DNA of 64,000 nucleotides from Eutreptiella sp. 'Long Island Sound 2002' (taxonomy: Eukaryota > Euglenozoa > Euglenophyceae > Eutreptiales > Eutreptiaceae): NCBI GenBank assembly GCA_964036045.1, contig OZ038379.1, positions 16,351,317 through 16,415,316 of the forward strand. The letters are read 5' to 3'. The position numbers were made by a program, and so were the translations under genes. The notes beneath the pieces were generated by a model. The model made no database searches. It was not told the origin of the DNA and saw nothing but the letters and a program-made list of their open reading frames with translations. Below, piece after piece: positions 11,892 through 20,750 of the stretch. How positions within the stretch are numbered: position 1 is the stretch's first letter; the number at the start of each line of letters is the position of its first letter.

Positions 11892-13893
11892 CACCTCGCA
11901 GAGGTTGTTAGATCAAAGCCAGGCAGGCGTATATATGGGGAAAACGCCACATACCCCCCCATTTTGGCCTTTTTGGGCCTATTCGCGTACCCTACCCCAA
12001 GGGGTTGAATTGTTAGTTTAACCCCTTGTAAAATCATTATTTTGTCCAATAAACGCATCCCCCAATGAGTTTTTGGTCCGGACCCCCCCAGACCCCCCCC
12101 ACTTGAGACCCACTTTTTTCAGGTTTTGAGGGAGGGGGGGGGGTGGGGGGGTGGGGGGGGGGGGGTCAAAAAATGACCCCCCTTTTTTTGGGTCGAAAAT
12201 CATGAATCTTTTGGTTTTTTTGATTTTGAGCCGAAAAAGTGTTTCCGGATCCCGACTCCATAGGGTTTGTATGGGGCGGAGTGGGACGAGCGCTTATGCA
12301 GTTTATGCACTTTTCAGCCATTTTTGCTATGTTGGCGGTTTTGGCGACCTCGGTGACCCCGTGGTACCTACTCTGAGGGGTGTGAGTGGGGATGTTGTGA
12401 CAGTATCTGCCTCCTAGTATACGGAAGGACGTTTTTTGCAGTCTCTAGCCATGCTTAGGGCCGTTCACAACCCGTTCCAAAGACGCGGAATGGCTGTTTC
12501 CACCAATAATGGCCTAGTGAATGGGCTGGTACACAACCTGCTTATGCAATTTTTTACCCTGGACAGCTCAAAAATCGAAGTTTTCGAAACTTACTTTTTT
12601 GACATCGTGATCACCTAAAATGACCATCCAAGGTATGTAAAGCATGTTTTAGGCCGTATTTACGTGTTTTTCACCCGATTTGGGTATTAGGTCCGGGGGG
12701 GGGGGGGGGGGGGCTTCCAAGGGATTGGTACACAACCTGCTTATGCAGTTTTTCAACCTGGGAAGCTCAAAAATCGAAGTTTTCGAAACTTGTTTTTTTG
12801 ATGTTGTGACCACTTAAAATGACCATCCAAGCTATGTAAAGCATGTTTTAGGCCGTATTTACTTGTTTTTCACCCAATTTGGGTATAAGGTGGGGGGGGG
12901 GGGGGGCTCCCAAGGGATTGGTAGACAACCTGCTTATGCAGTTTTTCAACCCGGACAGCTCAAAAATCGAAGTTTTCGAAACTTGTTTTTTAGATACCGT
13001 GATCACCTAAAATGATCATCCAAGGTATTTAAAGCATGTTTTAGGCTGTATTTACTTGTTTTTCACCCGATTTGGGTATTAGGTCCAGGGGGGGGGGGTC
13101 CTCCCAAGGGATTGGTACACAACCTGCTTATGCAGTTTTTCACCCTACGCTGCTCAAAAATCGAAGTTTTCGAAACTTGTTTTTTTGATATTGTGACCAC
13201 CCAAAATGACCATCCAAGCTATGTAAAGCATGTTTTAGGCCGTATTTACATGTTTTTCACCCTATTTGGGTATCAAGTCGGGGGGGGGGGGTCTCCCAAG
13301 GGACGGGTGCACAACCTGCCTATGCAGTTTTTCACCCCGGACAGCTCAAAAACCGAAGTTTTTGAAACTTGTTTTTGTGATATTGTGATCACCTAAAATG
13401 ACCATCCAAGGTATGTAAAGCATGTTTTAGGCCGTATTTACGTGTTTTTCACCCGATTTGGGTATTAGGTCCAGGGGGGGGGGGGGGGTTCTCCCAAGGG
13501 ATTGGTACACAACCTGCTTATGCAGTTTGTCACCGTGGGCAGCTCAAAAATCGAAGTTTTCGAAACTTGTTTTTCTGATATTGTGACCACCTTAAATGAT
13601 CATCCAAGGTATGTAAAGCACGTTTTAGGCCGTATGTACATCTTTCTCACCCTATTTGGGTATTAGGTCCCGGGGGTGGGGGGGGGGTCTCCCAAGGGAT
13701 TGGTACACAACTTGCTAGTGCAGTTTTTCACCCTGGGCGGCTCAAAAATCGAAGTTTTTGAAACTTGTTTTTTTGATACCGTGATCACCTAAAATGATCA
13801 TCCAAGGTATGTAAAGCATGTTTTAGCCGGTATTTATGTAGTTTCCACCCTATTTTGGGTGTGTGTTGCTCGCGGTAGATTCTCTGCGAGGTG
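11892..13893. mobile_element. Satellite unit IV with inverted ends
   Basis: It opens at 11892-11903 and closes at 13882-13893. It carries the head and seven monomers that are more diverged than those of unit II. After the closing end the spacer runs on as AACTTGCCGAAGGCAATAGA and then unrelated sequence, which marks the edge of the array. Confidence 0.55.
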
Positions 13894-13915
13894 AACTTGC
13901 CGAAGGCAATAGAAT

Positions 13916-15147
13916 TTCTCCCATTTAGGCCACCTTTCGGGAAATCCGCATGATTTCCATCACCAATGGAAAAAAAATTGGTAAACACTTTCCTCAATTA
14001 AATTCAAGACCATGATGAAGTTGATGAGGTGGTAGTTGTGGGAAGCATACTTGGCTAATGCTGTGACGTTGGTTCTTCGGAAATGTGACCAAGGTACTTA
14101 CTTACACATCCACATTTCCAATCATCGTTTCAAACGCATTATCCACTTTGTGCCACACGAAAACACGAAAGACGCAATTCAAGAGTTCATTCTCTTGCCC
14201 TTTTGCAATCGAAAATCGCATGCACAACAGGTACGGATGGCCTACCCAAGGTTTTACCAAGAGTTTACCTGACTTCAACGCCAAGCCTCCCGGATTTTTC
14301 TGAAGGGCAAGAACGGAAACTACCAAAACCAGCATCCGACGCAACGACACAAACAATGTGCGCGAAACAATCTTCACCTGCAAGGATTCGCGAGGAACGA
14401 GTGGAAGCATGTCCTCGTCACGAATAGTTGACGTACGACGTTGTCGTCGCAGCACTCAAAGCGATGAGAGCCAGCCACATCTCGGACCTCTTGAACGTTG
14501 AAGGAACCAAGCATCTGTCTGGCGGCAAGCCATCACGTCGGAGTGATCGTTGAAAACAGACTTGTGCTTGGAAATGGTCCAAGCCAACACGTGTATCTCG
14601 TCACCGGCAATGAGATACAGAATCGCAATCCCCCGAGCAACCCCCGAGCTCCCAGCTCCCCCGAGTCTCGCTTCGCTTGCACGGCTTCCCCAAGCGCAGT
14701 TCGGGGCATAAAAAGGTACGGCAGCTCCCCCGAGTCTCGCTTCGCCTGCAGGGTCCCCCAAGCGCAGCTCCGGCCATAAAAAGGTAAGGCAACTCCCCCG
14801 AGTCTCGCTTCGCCTGCAGGGCTCCCCCAAGCGCAGCTCTTGGCATCTCCACTAGTCCCATGTTCTGGTGGAGAGACCTTGAGCAAAAAGGTAAGGTGAA
14901 GGCACACCCAACAAAGAGCAAAGGCAAAGGTCATAGTGCACACAGCAAAGAGCAAGGGTCAAGTTCCAAGGTCAAAGGTCAGAGGGGTGCAAGTCAGTTT
15001 GGAGAAGATGCAGGTCACTTCAGAGAAGGTGCAGGTCATTGTGGAGAAGGTGTAACCAACAATAGTAAAGGCAAAAGCAAGCACTTAGCAGCCTACAATG
15101 CGACTACCAAACATGCCCACTAAATTGCCTCGCTGCAAGATAATAAG
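13916..15147. other. Gene-free stretch, unrecognised open frames
   Basis: Two opposed frames of about 80-120 codons lie at 14036-14455, with no domain I recognise. They are followed by the 14653-14843 tandem repeat and a short 24-bp repeat at about 14998-15050 (GGAGAAGGTGCAGGTCA). I cannot support a gene. Confidence 0.4.
14653..14843. repeat. 62-bp tandem repeat, three copies
   Basis: The block CCCCCGAGTCTCGCTTCGC ... CCCCAAGCGCAG ... CATAAAAAGGTA recurs three times with a period of about 62 bp. Copies differ by a few bases. The repeat keeps minus-strand frames open but has no known product. Confidence 0.85.
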
Positions 15148-15663
15148 TTAATAGTACAGCATTGGCACCCCGACTGCCTGAGGCTGAGGCTGAGGCTGAG
15201 GCTCAGGCTGGGGCTGCGTCTGGGAAAGTGGCTGCCCATGCCACATGCGCATCCCAGCACGCACGGCACACCCGGGGGTCACCTTATTGAAAAAACGGGG
15301 GGCCCTATTCACGGAATAGGGGACCTTGTGAACCCCCAAAAGTTTTGATAGCTCCTTACAAAAACAATTGCCATTTTTGGAAAAGGGGTGATATTTTTCA
15401 GCCGTCCATGCGTCGGCTGTCATCCACCTTATGATGGCCGCCACCTCCTCGGCCGTTTTATTGGTCCATCCCAGGTGGTACGACCTACAGTAGTACTTAC
15501 GCTCCCGCCCCCGGTTACTTTCGTCCACAATATAATAACCCCCATCCCCAAAACTATGTCCTACCCCGTGCACAAAAATTTCCCCATGCACTGCTAGACC
15601 TGCGCTGTGGGTGCGGAGGAAAGGGCGGAACATATGATAGGTATCAACACGAACATACGACAT
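15148..15663 (-). CDS. PPPDE (DeSI-like) cysteine peptidase
   Basis: A 171-residue frame matches the PPPDE/DeSI fold, a papain-like family whose members remove SUMO or ubiquitin. Residues 19-42 give HSAGLAVHGEIF followed by HSFGDGG, corresponding to the family's His block and FGGG turn; His19 is the likely catalytic His. Residues 97-110 (NGNCFCKELSKLLG) correspond to the NCNNF block, with Cys100 the likely nucleophile. About 35 residues beyond the core end in a PQPQPEP tract encoded by a GAGGCT repeat. I chose the ATG at 15663 because AT-rich DNA (TATATAAATATATAT) lies just upstream. The canonical HNC is NGNC here, so activity is uncertain. It sits about 550 bp from a divergently placed transposase-like gene, which suggests a mobile-element accessory gene. 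Confidence 0.6.
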   Translation of the reverse strand: MSYVRVDTYHMFRPFLRTHSAGLAVHGEIFVHGVGHSFGDGGYYIVDESNRGRERKYYCRSYHLGWTNKTAEEVAAIIRWMTADAWTAEKYHPFSKNGNCFCKELSKLLGVHKVPYSVNRAPRFFNKVTPGCAVRAGMRMWHGQPLSQTQPQPEPQPQPQPQAVGVPMLYY

Positions 15664-16214
15664 AATAGATATATAAATATATATTGAAAAATAGAAACAG
15701 AAAAGTACAACGAGGCTACGAGCGGCAAGGCCTCCACCTGGAGGGGGTGAATGATGATGAAGCGCTGGGTGGGGCTCCCGGCGGAACAGCTGGGTGGGGG
15801 AATTTTTGGGATGACTGGACAGTCGATGAGGCGCCGGCGCTGAAGGGCGTCACAGTCGGCGCTGCGATTTTATAACTTAAGGTTCGAATCCCTCTGGGAA
15901 CAATTGTCAGATCGCTCTGCTGATGGCAGCGATCGCTCCACTGATGGCAGCGATCGGCGCCGATCGCTGCGATCGGCGGCGAGCGATCCAGCACTGATGC
16001 TCGAATCAGGAATCGAACCTACGCCAGGCTCAATACCACCATCAAAACTACAGCAAAACTGTCAACCACCTGTTGACTTTGCTTGTAGCTGTGTGCAAAA
16101 ATTTAAGTGTAAAACTTCATGTAACTTGTAACGACATAATTTAAGTTAACCTTACACAACCAAATTAAATTTAAACCTTCATTTAACCAATACTTCATAA
16201 TAATAGGTGCCAAA
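15664..16214. promoter_or_regulatory. Intergenic region between divergent genes, with GATCGC palindromes
   Basis: This is the shared upstream region of the PPPDE frame (minus) and the transposase-like frame (plus). It holds a B-box-like GGTTCGAATCCC at 15881-15892, a cluster of GATCGC motifs at 15908-15988 and, on the minus strand near 16009-16019, another GGTTCGATTCC. No promoter element can be assigned firmly beyond the AT-rich tract near 15666-15690. Confidence 0.35.
15908..15988. repeat. GATCGC repeat cluster with a 24-bp perfect palindrome
   Basis: Two copies of a 23-24 bp unit (GATCGCTC..CTGATGGCA) are followed by a perfect 24-base palindrome at 15947-15970 centred on GGCGCC, then further GCGATCGG and GAGCGATCC copies. 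The density of GATCGC is far above its surroundings. Confidence 0.85.
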
Positions 16215-17120
16215 ATGATACTCAAGATCTTATTATTTGCAACCTGTGGTATACTTTCCGTATTGGCCGTTGGGGGTAAGACTGGAGCCAAGGAAGGGTA
16301 CAAGATCAGTCCAAGTGGTCTTGATGCTCTTCGCCGTGTGCGTAGTACACTTGGAAAGAATACTCCGTACCCTGTGGTGACACGTACATGGGGACGCAAC
16401 TTGGAGAGTTTCTGCCTTCCGGCTGTTGTTTGCTTCGACCCGATTGGCCAAATGGGAACATCATGCTGGTGTACGCAATGCAACAGCGAGCTGAAAAGAG
16501 ACACCAACACCGATAGCTGGTACCACCGTACATTCCGCCTATATGGACTTCAATCCGCTCACTTGCTATTCAGCTTCAACTACGTTTGCCCCAACAAGCA
16601 ATGCGTAGTGAAGACTTGTGTGGCTCATCGAAGCAAACTCAGCAAGCTCGCGGCTACGTACTTTCCGTACCTCATCCTCGACGAATTTGGGATCAGTTTC
16701 GATGTCATGAACTGGTTGCAGGATGCGGTTCTGTCGGGGCAATCATTCCGAGAATTTTGTTTCCAACTTGGTCGCCGCTACGATGAAGATGCCACACGAT
16801 GCGAAATGCAGTTCAAGGAGTACAAGAAAAGGTTCCTGGCAAATGCAGCGTGCACAATTTCATTCACGGCAGATACCGAAATATTGAAAAGTATGCGGCA
16901 TGTCCCCTCCGATGACACCCTACGAAGAGCGATGTTCGAACGGTTTTGGAAAGTGGAGCGCTTCTACCGCAGCCAAATGGCCATCCTTCCTGCTTGCCGG
17001 TTATCGGCTGATCACACCTTCAAAGTTGTGGTGAACGTGGGATACTGGGAACGTGTTCGCACGGGGACGGGCATGCGTTGGAAGTGGAGACCGCAGTTGT
17101 GGACTTATTGGAAAGGATGA
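16215..17120 (+). pseudogene. DDE-transposase-like protein, truncated after the first catalytic Asp
   Basis: A 301-codon frame. Residues about 85-130 hold a Cys cluster (CWCTQC and then CPNKQC) resembling the zinc-binding region before transposase cores. A helical middle (SGQSFREFCFQLGRRYDEDA) follows, and near residue 268 SADHTFKVVVNVGYW, which matches the first acidic strand of a DDE catalytic domain (D-H-T-F-K). The rest of the catalytic core is absent: the frame stops 29 residues later. An overlapping frame (17053-17595) continues with a Pro/Ser-rich tail. I read this as an internally deleted transposase. The first 20 residues (ILKILLFATCGILSVLAV) look like a signal peptide, which is odd for a transposase; the true start may be later or spliced. 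Confidence 0.5.
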
Positions 17121-17595
17121 TGAGGAAGTCGATACGGTGGACAGTCAAGATGCGACCCAACCTGCCAAGACGGCAACCCCATCACAAAGACCGCCAACAA
17201 CATCCGCTGCTTCTTCACCTTCTACCTCTTCAACATTAAGCAACCCATCACCACCATATCCAGCAATAACAAGTGTAGCGATGAATGTTCATGGTCCTCA
17301 ACCCACCTTTACAGCTTCTCCTGCTTCTGCCAGACCTCCTCCAATGGCCCCACATGTGGCCCCTTCTCTGTCTGGGTTCAGCTCTTTTGGCCAAGTGCCT
17401 CCAATGCTCAATGTAAATGACATGGTGGCACAACGTCTTCGGTATGAATTACAACAAGTGAATGCCGATATTCAACAATATACCCAACATGCAACCTTTG
17501 CCGTGCTTTCTCCGCAGCAGCTGCAACATTGGAATGGCTTGGTGGAGCGTTCCGTGTTGTTGCATGCTCAACTCCAAAACATGGGCTCCGGTTGA
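17107..17595 (+). CDS. Pro/Ser/Thr-rich C-terminal tail with a Gln-rich helix
   Basis: This frame opens inside the end of the preceding transposase-like ORF, one base out of phase. It encodes an acidic start (DDEEVDTVDSQDA), a long low-complexity Pro/Ser/Thr segment and a helical end (RYELQQVNADIQQYTQHA ... LSPQQLQHWNGLVERS). It is most easily read as the original C-terminus of the transposase, brought next to the N-terminal half by an internal deletion. It could also be an exon joined by a short intron around 17100. No enzyme motif is present. Confidence 0.4.
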   Translation: MGKDDEEVDTVDSQDATQPAKTATPSQRPPTTSAASSPSTSSTLSNPSPPYPAITSVAMNVHGPQPTFTASPASARPPPMAPHVAPSLSGFSSFGQVPPMLNVNDMVAQRLRYELQQVNADIQQYTQHATFAVLSPQQLQHWNGLVERSVLLHAQLQNMGSG

Positions 17596-17696
17596 ATGGG
17601 TGCGCATTTCCTTATTCCAATTGGTGCGAGTTTTGTTGTTTTCCATGTCTCTTCATAGGTGCCTTATTCATCTTATGCATAGATTCAAGTCTTCCA

Positions 17697-18092
17697 ATCA
17701 ACTTGGAGGTGTCCCCTCCACGTTAGGGTAGGGTTAGGGCTAGGGTTAGGGCTAGGGTTAGGGCTAGGGTTAGGGTTGTCGTACTATTTTTTGGCATTTG
17801 TCATTGGGGCGGGTTCATTCTTGGTGTTTTGGGGTGGCTACATGGTTACATCTACTCACTAGTCACTCTGTACCTCTTCATACAAGTCTTGCAATCAACT
17901 TGGAGGTGTCCCCTCCAGGTTAGGGTAGGGTTAGGGCTAGGGTTGGGGCTAGGGTTGGGGCTAGGGTTAGGGTTGTCAAACCATTTTTCGCCATTTTTCA
18001 TTGGGTCGGGTGCATTCTTGGTGTTTTGGGGTGGCTACATGGTTACATCTACTCATCTGTCACTCTGTACCTCTGCATGCATGTCTTGCAAT
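17697..18092. repeat. Two tandem 197-bp copies, each with a telomere-like tract
   Basis: The segment starting ATCAACTTGGAGGTGTCCCC recurs at 17697 and 17894, and the anchor GTCTTGCAAT at about 17885 and 18083. Both copies contain a TTAGGG/CTAGGG/TTGGGG tract (17724-17777 and 17919-17977) followed by TTCATTGGG-type and GGTGTTTTGGGGTGGCTACA blocks. The tract is degenerate, so this is an internal telomere-like sequence, not a chromosome end. Confidence 0.9.
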
Positions 18093-18218
18093 GAAAACCA
18101 AGGTGATTTGGTCTTTGTACGTTGGACAGGGGCGAATCTGTGCATTCGCCTCGGTCGCTTTTTTTAAAATTTTTTCTCTGTGAGGTCCAAGCCTTATCAA
18201 ATTCCAATATGCATTTGT

Positions 18219-18300
18219 TAGCAGCCTGATTGGTCGAGCGGTCAGCATAGTTGCCTGCGGAGGGAGAGAGCGTTGGTTCGAACCTTGCCGGCGACTCCTC
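18219..18300 (+). repeat. tRNA-like sequence (possible SINE head)
   Basis: An A-box-like TGGTCGAGCGGTC (18231-18243) lies about 32 bases before a B-box-like GGTTCGAACC (18275-18284), the arrangement of an internal RNA polymerase III promoter. The arms do not pair into a full cloverleaf, so it is tRNA-derived rather than a working tRNA. A second B-box copy with the same upstream GGAGAGAGCG follows at 18356-18366, indicating a local duplication of about 80 bp. Confidence 0.5.
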
Positions 18301-18394
18301 GTTTTGCGGCGGCGGCGCTTCCTTGGCACAGGCGCCGGCGATGGGAGAGAGCGGTGGTTCGAACCCTGCTGGCGGCTTATTGTTTTGCGGCGGC

Positions 18395-18500
18395 GGCGCG
18401 CGCGCTGTCAGCGCCCTTATTCCGGCGCCGCGGCGCCTTAAGTCGCCCTAAGGCGCCTTAAGGCGACGCAATGATTTCGTAGGTCGCCTTAGGGCGACGG
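18395..18500. repeat. GC-rich hairpin cluster (GGCGCCTTAAGGCGAC)
   Basis: At 18442-18467 the two halves GTCGCCCTAAGGC and GCCTTAAGGCGAC are inverse with one mismatch. A second near-palindrome GTCGCCTTAGGGCGAC lies at 18483-18498. Upstream is a GCGGCGGCGGCGC tract. It would form a strong cruciform. Confidence 0.8.
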
Positions 18501-19485
18501 CCCCCCCCAGGTGGAGGTAATGCCCTACGAGCGGATGCTGAGTTTTGGCGATGAGCTAACGACCGCGTGCGCGGCGCCCTCCACGAAATAAACTACTCAA
18601 GCAAAATTTGTTATTCGGAAGGCATGTCAGTTTTTTCTCAGGTGCCGAATGAAAATTCATTTGCTAGATGTGCTGTCGAACATCAATTGCTTTTTTACAC
18701 GAAATCATCGGGATTGGGAAATCCGGAAATAATTCATCGCAAGAGTGCTGAATATCGAGACTTTTGTTAATACTTTGGGCTGTCTTGCAAGTCAATGAAG
18801 ACACAAGGGGAGCCAACGAAGGTCCAACAATCAAAACACCAAAACAAGAGGGGTCAAGTTGTTGCAAAACCCAAAGAAGAAGCGTTAAACTAGCAAAAAA
18901 ACTTACATGCTTCGTGCATTGCATCATCCATTGTTTCCCCACCCAGCTATTGAAGAGATTTTTGCGTTGTTTGCTTCGTGTACCGCTCACTAATGAGATG
19001 CAACCCTTGCAACCTCTACATGACAATTCGGGCTGGTGGCCCTTGTATGTGCCAACTCATCTACATGACCTTCTTCGTTAGAACGTCCACGAGAGGGACC
19101 AAAATAACAAGGGGTTCCGACTGCAGCTACGGCTTGCTAATGTTTTCTACCTGTTGACGTGCTTCGCCTCTTAGGAAACTCAGCCATCGAGATGCAGCTA
19201 CAGTAATTCTCGAATTCCGCCTGCGTGTTGGGCACGAACGTACCCTTTTGGCTCACCCTCTTTCACTGGAAGCGGTACGGCAGCGATAACCATTTTGGCC
19301 ATTTTTTCACAAAAATCCACCCCGACGGGAGCAAAAGCCGGTGTGACAGTTGCTGCCGCTCGGTTGCGTCTGGCCGTGCTACTTACACATCCAAGCATGC
19401 ACAACACACAAGGGGATAACGAGGTTGAAAACTGTTGAAGATATTCCCAAAATTTGAACAAACCGGCCAAAAACTGCCGCGCCTA
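18501..19485. other. Gene-free stretch
   Basis: Short unrelated frames on both strands, none above about 120 codons and none with a known motif. I see nothing to annotate. Confidence 0.45.
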
Positions 19486-19817
19486 AGCATTATTACTCCC
19501 TACCAGGGTAGAGAAACAGTGCTCCGACGTGGATATTACAAGCAGCACCTGCAAGCAGTGCCCGATGACATAAGCAGCACCTCTATTCCTAACAAGTTCG
19601 CAATGCTTACTGAGTTCGTGTTGAGGCAGCATACTGTGAAATTGGATCAATTTGTCACCATTTCTTCTTTTCTTTTCCATTTCTTTTTGTATTTTTTGTT
19701 TTTTCTATTTTTTTACTCTCGTTTTTTCCCTCTTTTTTTCCAACATTAATTCATAATGCATGTCCCCACAGGCTTCTCTAAACAATGGCACAACACAAAG
19801 CACATCGTATCATCACC

Positions 19818-20114
19818 TCATACTCCCTGTTGACTCGGAAAGTTGCCCAACTGGGACATCAAGTCCTGTGAAGACATGGGAGGCATTCTTGGGAAACTTG
19901 GCACTTGGGGTATCACACTCATGCCAAACGAATTTGGAAACATGCTGGTACCAAGCAATGTTAGCGGAATAGGCAGTAGAAAACCGGGCGGAAACGGAGG
20001 AAGAATGCTCGAGCTCGAGCTTGAGCTGGAGCTGGAGTTGAAGCTATTGCTGGACGTGGCCATAGAGGTGGAGTTAGAAATCGGATTGAAAAAAAAAAGT
20101 TGAGGATTGTTCAT
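19818..20114 (-). CDS. Ser-rich low-complexity hypothetical protein
   Basis: A 98-codon frame: a short N-terminus, a run of ten Ser after Asn/Ser-rich sequence, then a Pro/Phe/Met-rich tail (PSFPRMPPMSSQDL). The Ser run is matched on the other strand by a run of Glu-Leu codons (GAGCTCGAGCTTGAGCTG), a simple repeat. Its composition resembles the Pro/Ser-rich tail at 17107-17595, which hints at a tail of the same kind of transposon protein. Function unknown. Confidence 0.3.
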   Translation of the reverse strand: MNNPQLFFFNPISNSTSMATSSNSFNSSSSSSSSSSILPPFPPGFLLPIPLTLLGTSMFPNSFGMSVIPQVPSFPRMPPMSSQDLMSQLGNFPSQQGV

Positions 20115-20123
20115 AGTTCAGTC

Positions 20124-20150
20124 GTGGGTGCAGACACGGAATCGAACCAA
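20124..20150 (-). repeat. B-box-like tRNA remnant
   Basis: On the minus strand GGTTCGATTCC is followed by GTGTCTGCACCC, as in the T-arm and acceptor of a tRNA, but the T-stem does not pair and no A-box is seen at the right distance. Confidence 0.3.
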
Positions 20151-20182
20151 CGACCGCCAAAACAAAAATCAGCAACGCTAAA

Positions 20183-20512
20183 TTGTCGCGCGTGTCTTGC
20201 TACATTTTAAGCAATGCTCGGCCTGGAAGTTGCGCGAAAAAACCGTGGCGCGCCAAGAGATTTCGTGCGGAGTTAGATCACTTGAAGGGTCGTCCCACAC
20301 CCATTCCCCATCCCGAACACGCAGACCACTTTCTGTCTTATGCGGAGCATAGGGAGCAGCGTCTGAACGCTGACCCCGACACTCACCAACCTTCTTTTGC
20401 CAAGTGCCCCGGCCGTTGCACTTTGTGCCGGTATGTCTTCAAGAGTGAAAATGACAAAGCGGTCCATAACCGCCTGAGGCACCCGAGGTCTGGGTCCCTC
20501 TTGAATGAGTAA
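20183..20512 (+). CDS. C2H2-like zinc-finger C-terminal fragment
   Basis: A 109-codon frame. Residues about 75-100 hold C-x2-C-x12-H-x4-H (GRCTLCRYVFKSENDKAVHN), a classical C2H2 finger spacing that binds nucleic acid in many proteins. Ahead of it is a basic, Pro-rich stretch (KKPWRAKRFRAELDHLKGRP). The frame starts shortly after a B-box-like element and lies inside the candidate 19486-20750 element, so it may be the tail of a transposon protein. The stop is followed by ordinary non-coding sequence. Confidence 0.45.
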   Translation: MSRVSCYILSNARPGSCAKKPWRAKRFRAELDHLKGRPTPIPHPEHADHFLSYAEHREQRLNADPDTHQPSFAKCPGRCTLCRYVFKSENDKAVHNRLRHPRSGSLLNE

Positions 20513-20750
20513 TCAATTGTGGTCTTTATCTGGTGCCTGTGTCTTTTGCTAGGGGGGTACACGGGTGCAGGAGGGAGTGTGGAGCCACCGACCTGTGTTG
20601 GAGGGAGGGAGGGAGGGTGGGGGGGGGGGGGTCCGGCCATTCCTATTCTCAACCGAAAATTCTCACATTGTCGCATATTCTCCCCCCAACAAGGTCTGAT
20701 TCCAAATAAGCAACATTGCTTCTCTGCTGTGGTAGGGAGTACAGCAGCTA

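Larger units (their letters stand above)
6178..13915. repeat. Higher-order satellite array with inverted 12-bp unit ends
   Basis: The array is built from about 27 monomers of 190-200 bp. Each carries ACACAACCTGCTTATGCAG, a palindromic AAGTTTTCGAAACTT, a GTGACCACCTAAAATGAC block and a run of 8-20 G. Monomers are grouped in four larger units. Each larger unit opens with CACCTCGCAGAG and a head of about 640 bp without monomers; three of the four close with CTCTGCGAGGTG, the exact inverse. Units: 6178-7804, 7805-10414, 10415-11891 (cut short inside a monomer) and 11892-13915. A 22-base spacer (begins GACTTGCCGAAGG) follows each closing end, including after the last unit. Open frames are by-products of monomer periodicity. 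It could be a centromeric or other satellite, or a tandemly amplified inverted-repeat transposon. Confidence 0.9.
19486..20750. mobile_element. Candidate inverted-repeat element (about 1.26 kb)
   Basis: The left end reads TACTCCCTACCAGGGTAGAG (from about 19490). The inverse of the right end, ending near 20745, reads TACTCCCTACCACAGCAGAG, and both continue into a CA(G/A)TG-rich block, giving an imperfect terminal inverted repeat of about 30 bp. Inside lie a Ser-rich frame (minus) and a zinc-finger frame (plus), both short. A target-site duplication was not identified. No transposase core is present, so it would be non-autonomous. Confidence 0.45.

Noticed and set aside
6178-13915. CRISPR array
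   Set aside because: Monomers are about 195 bp, contiguous, without unique spacers, in eukaryotic DNA.
17724-17977. True chromosome end
   Set aside because: The tract is degenerate, short and followed by unrelated sequence for more than 40 kb.
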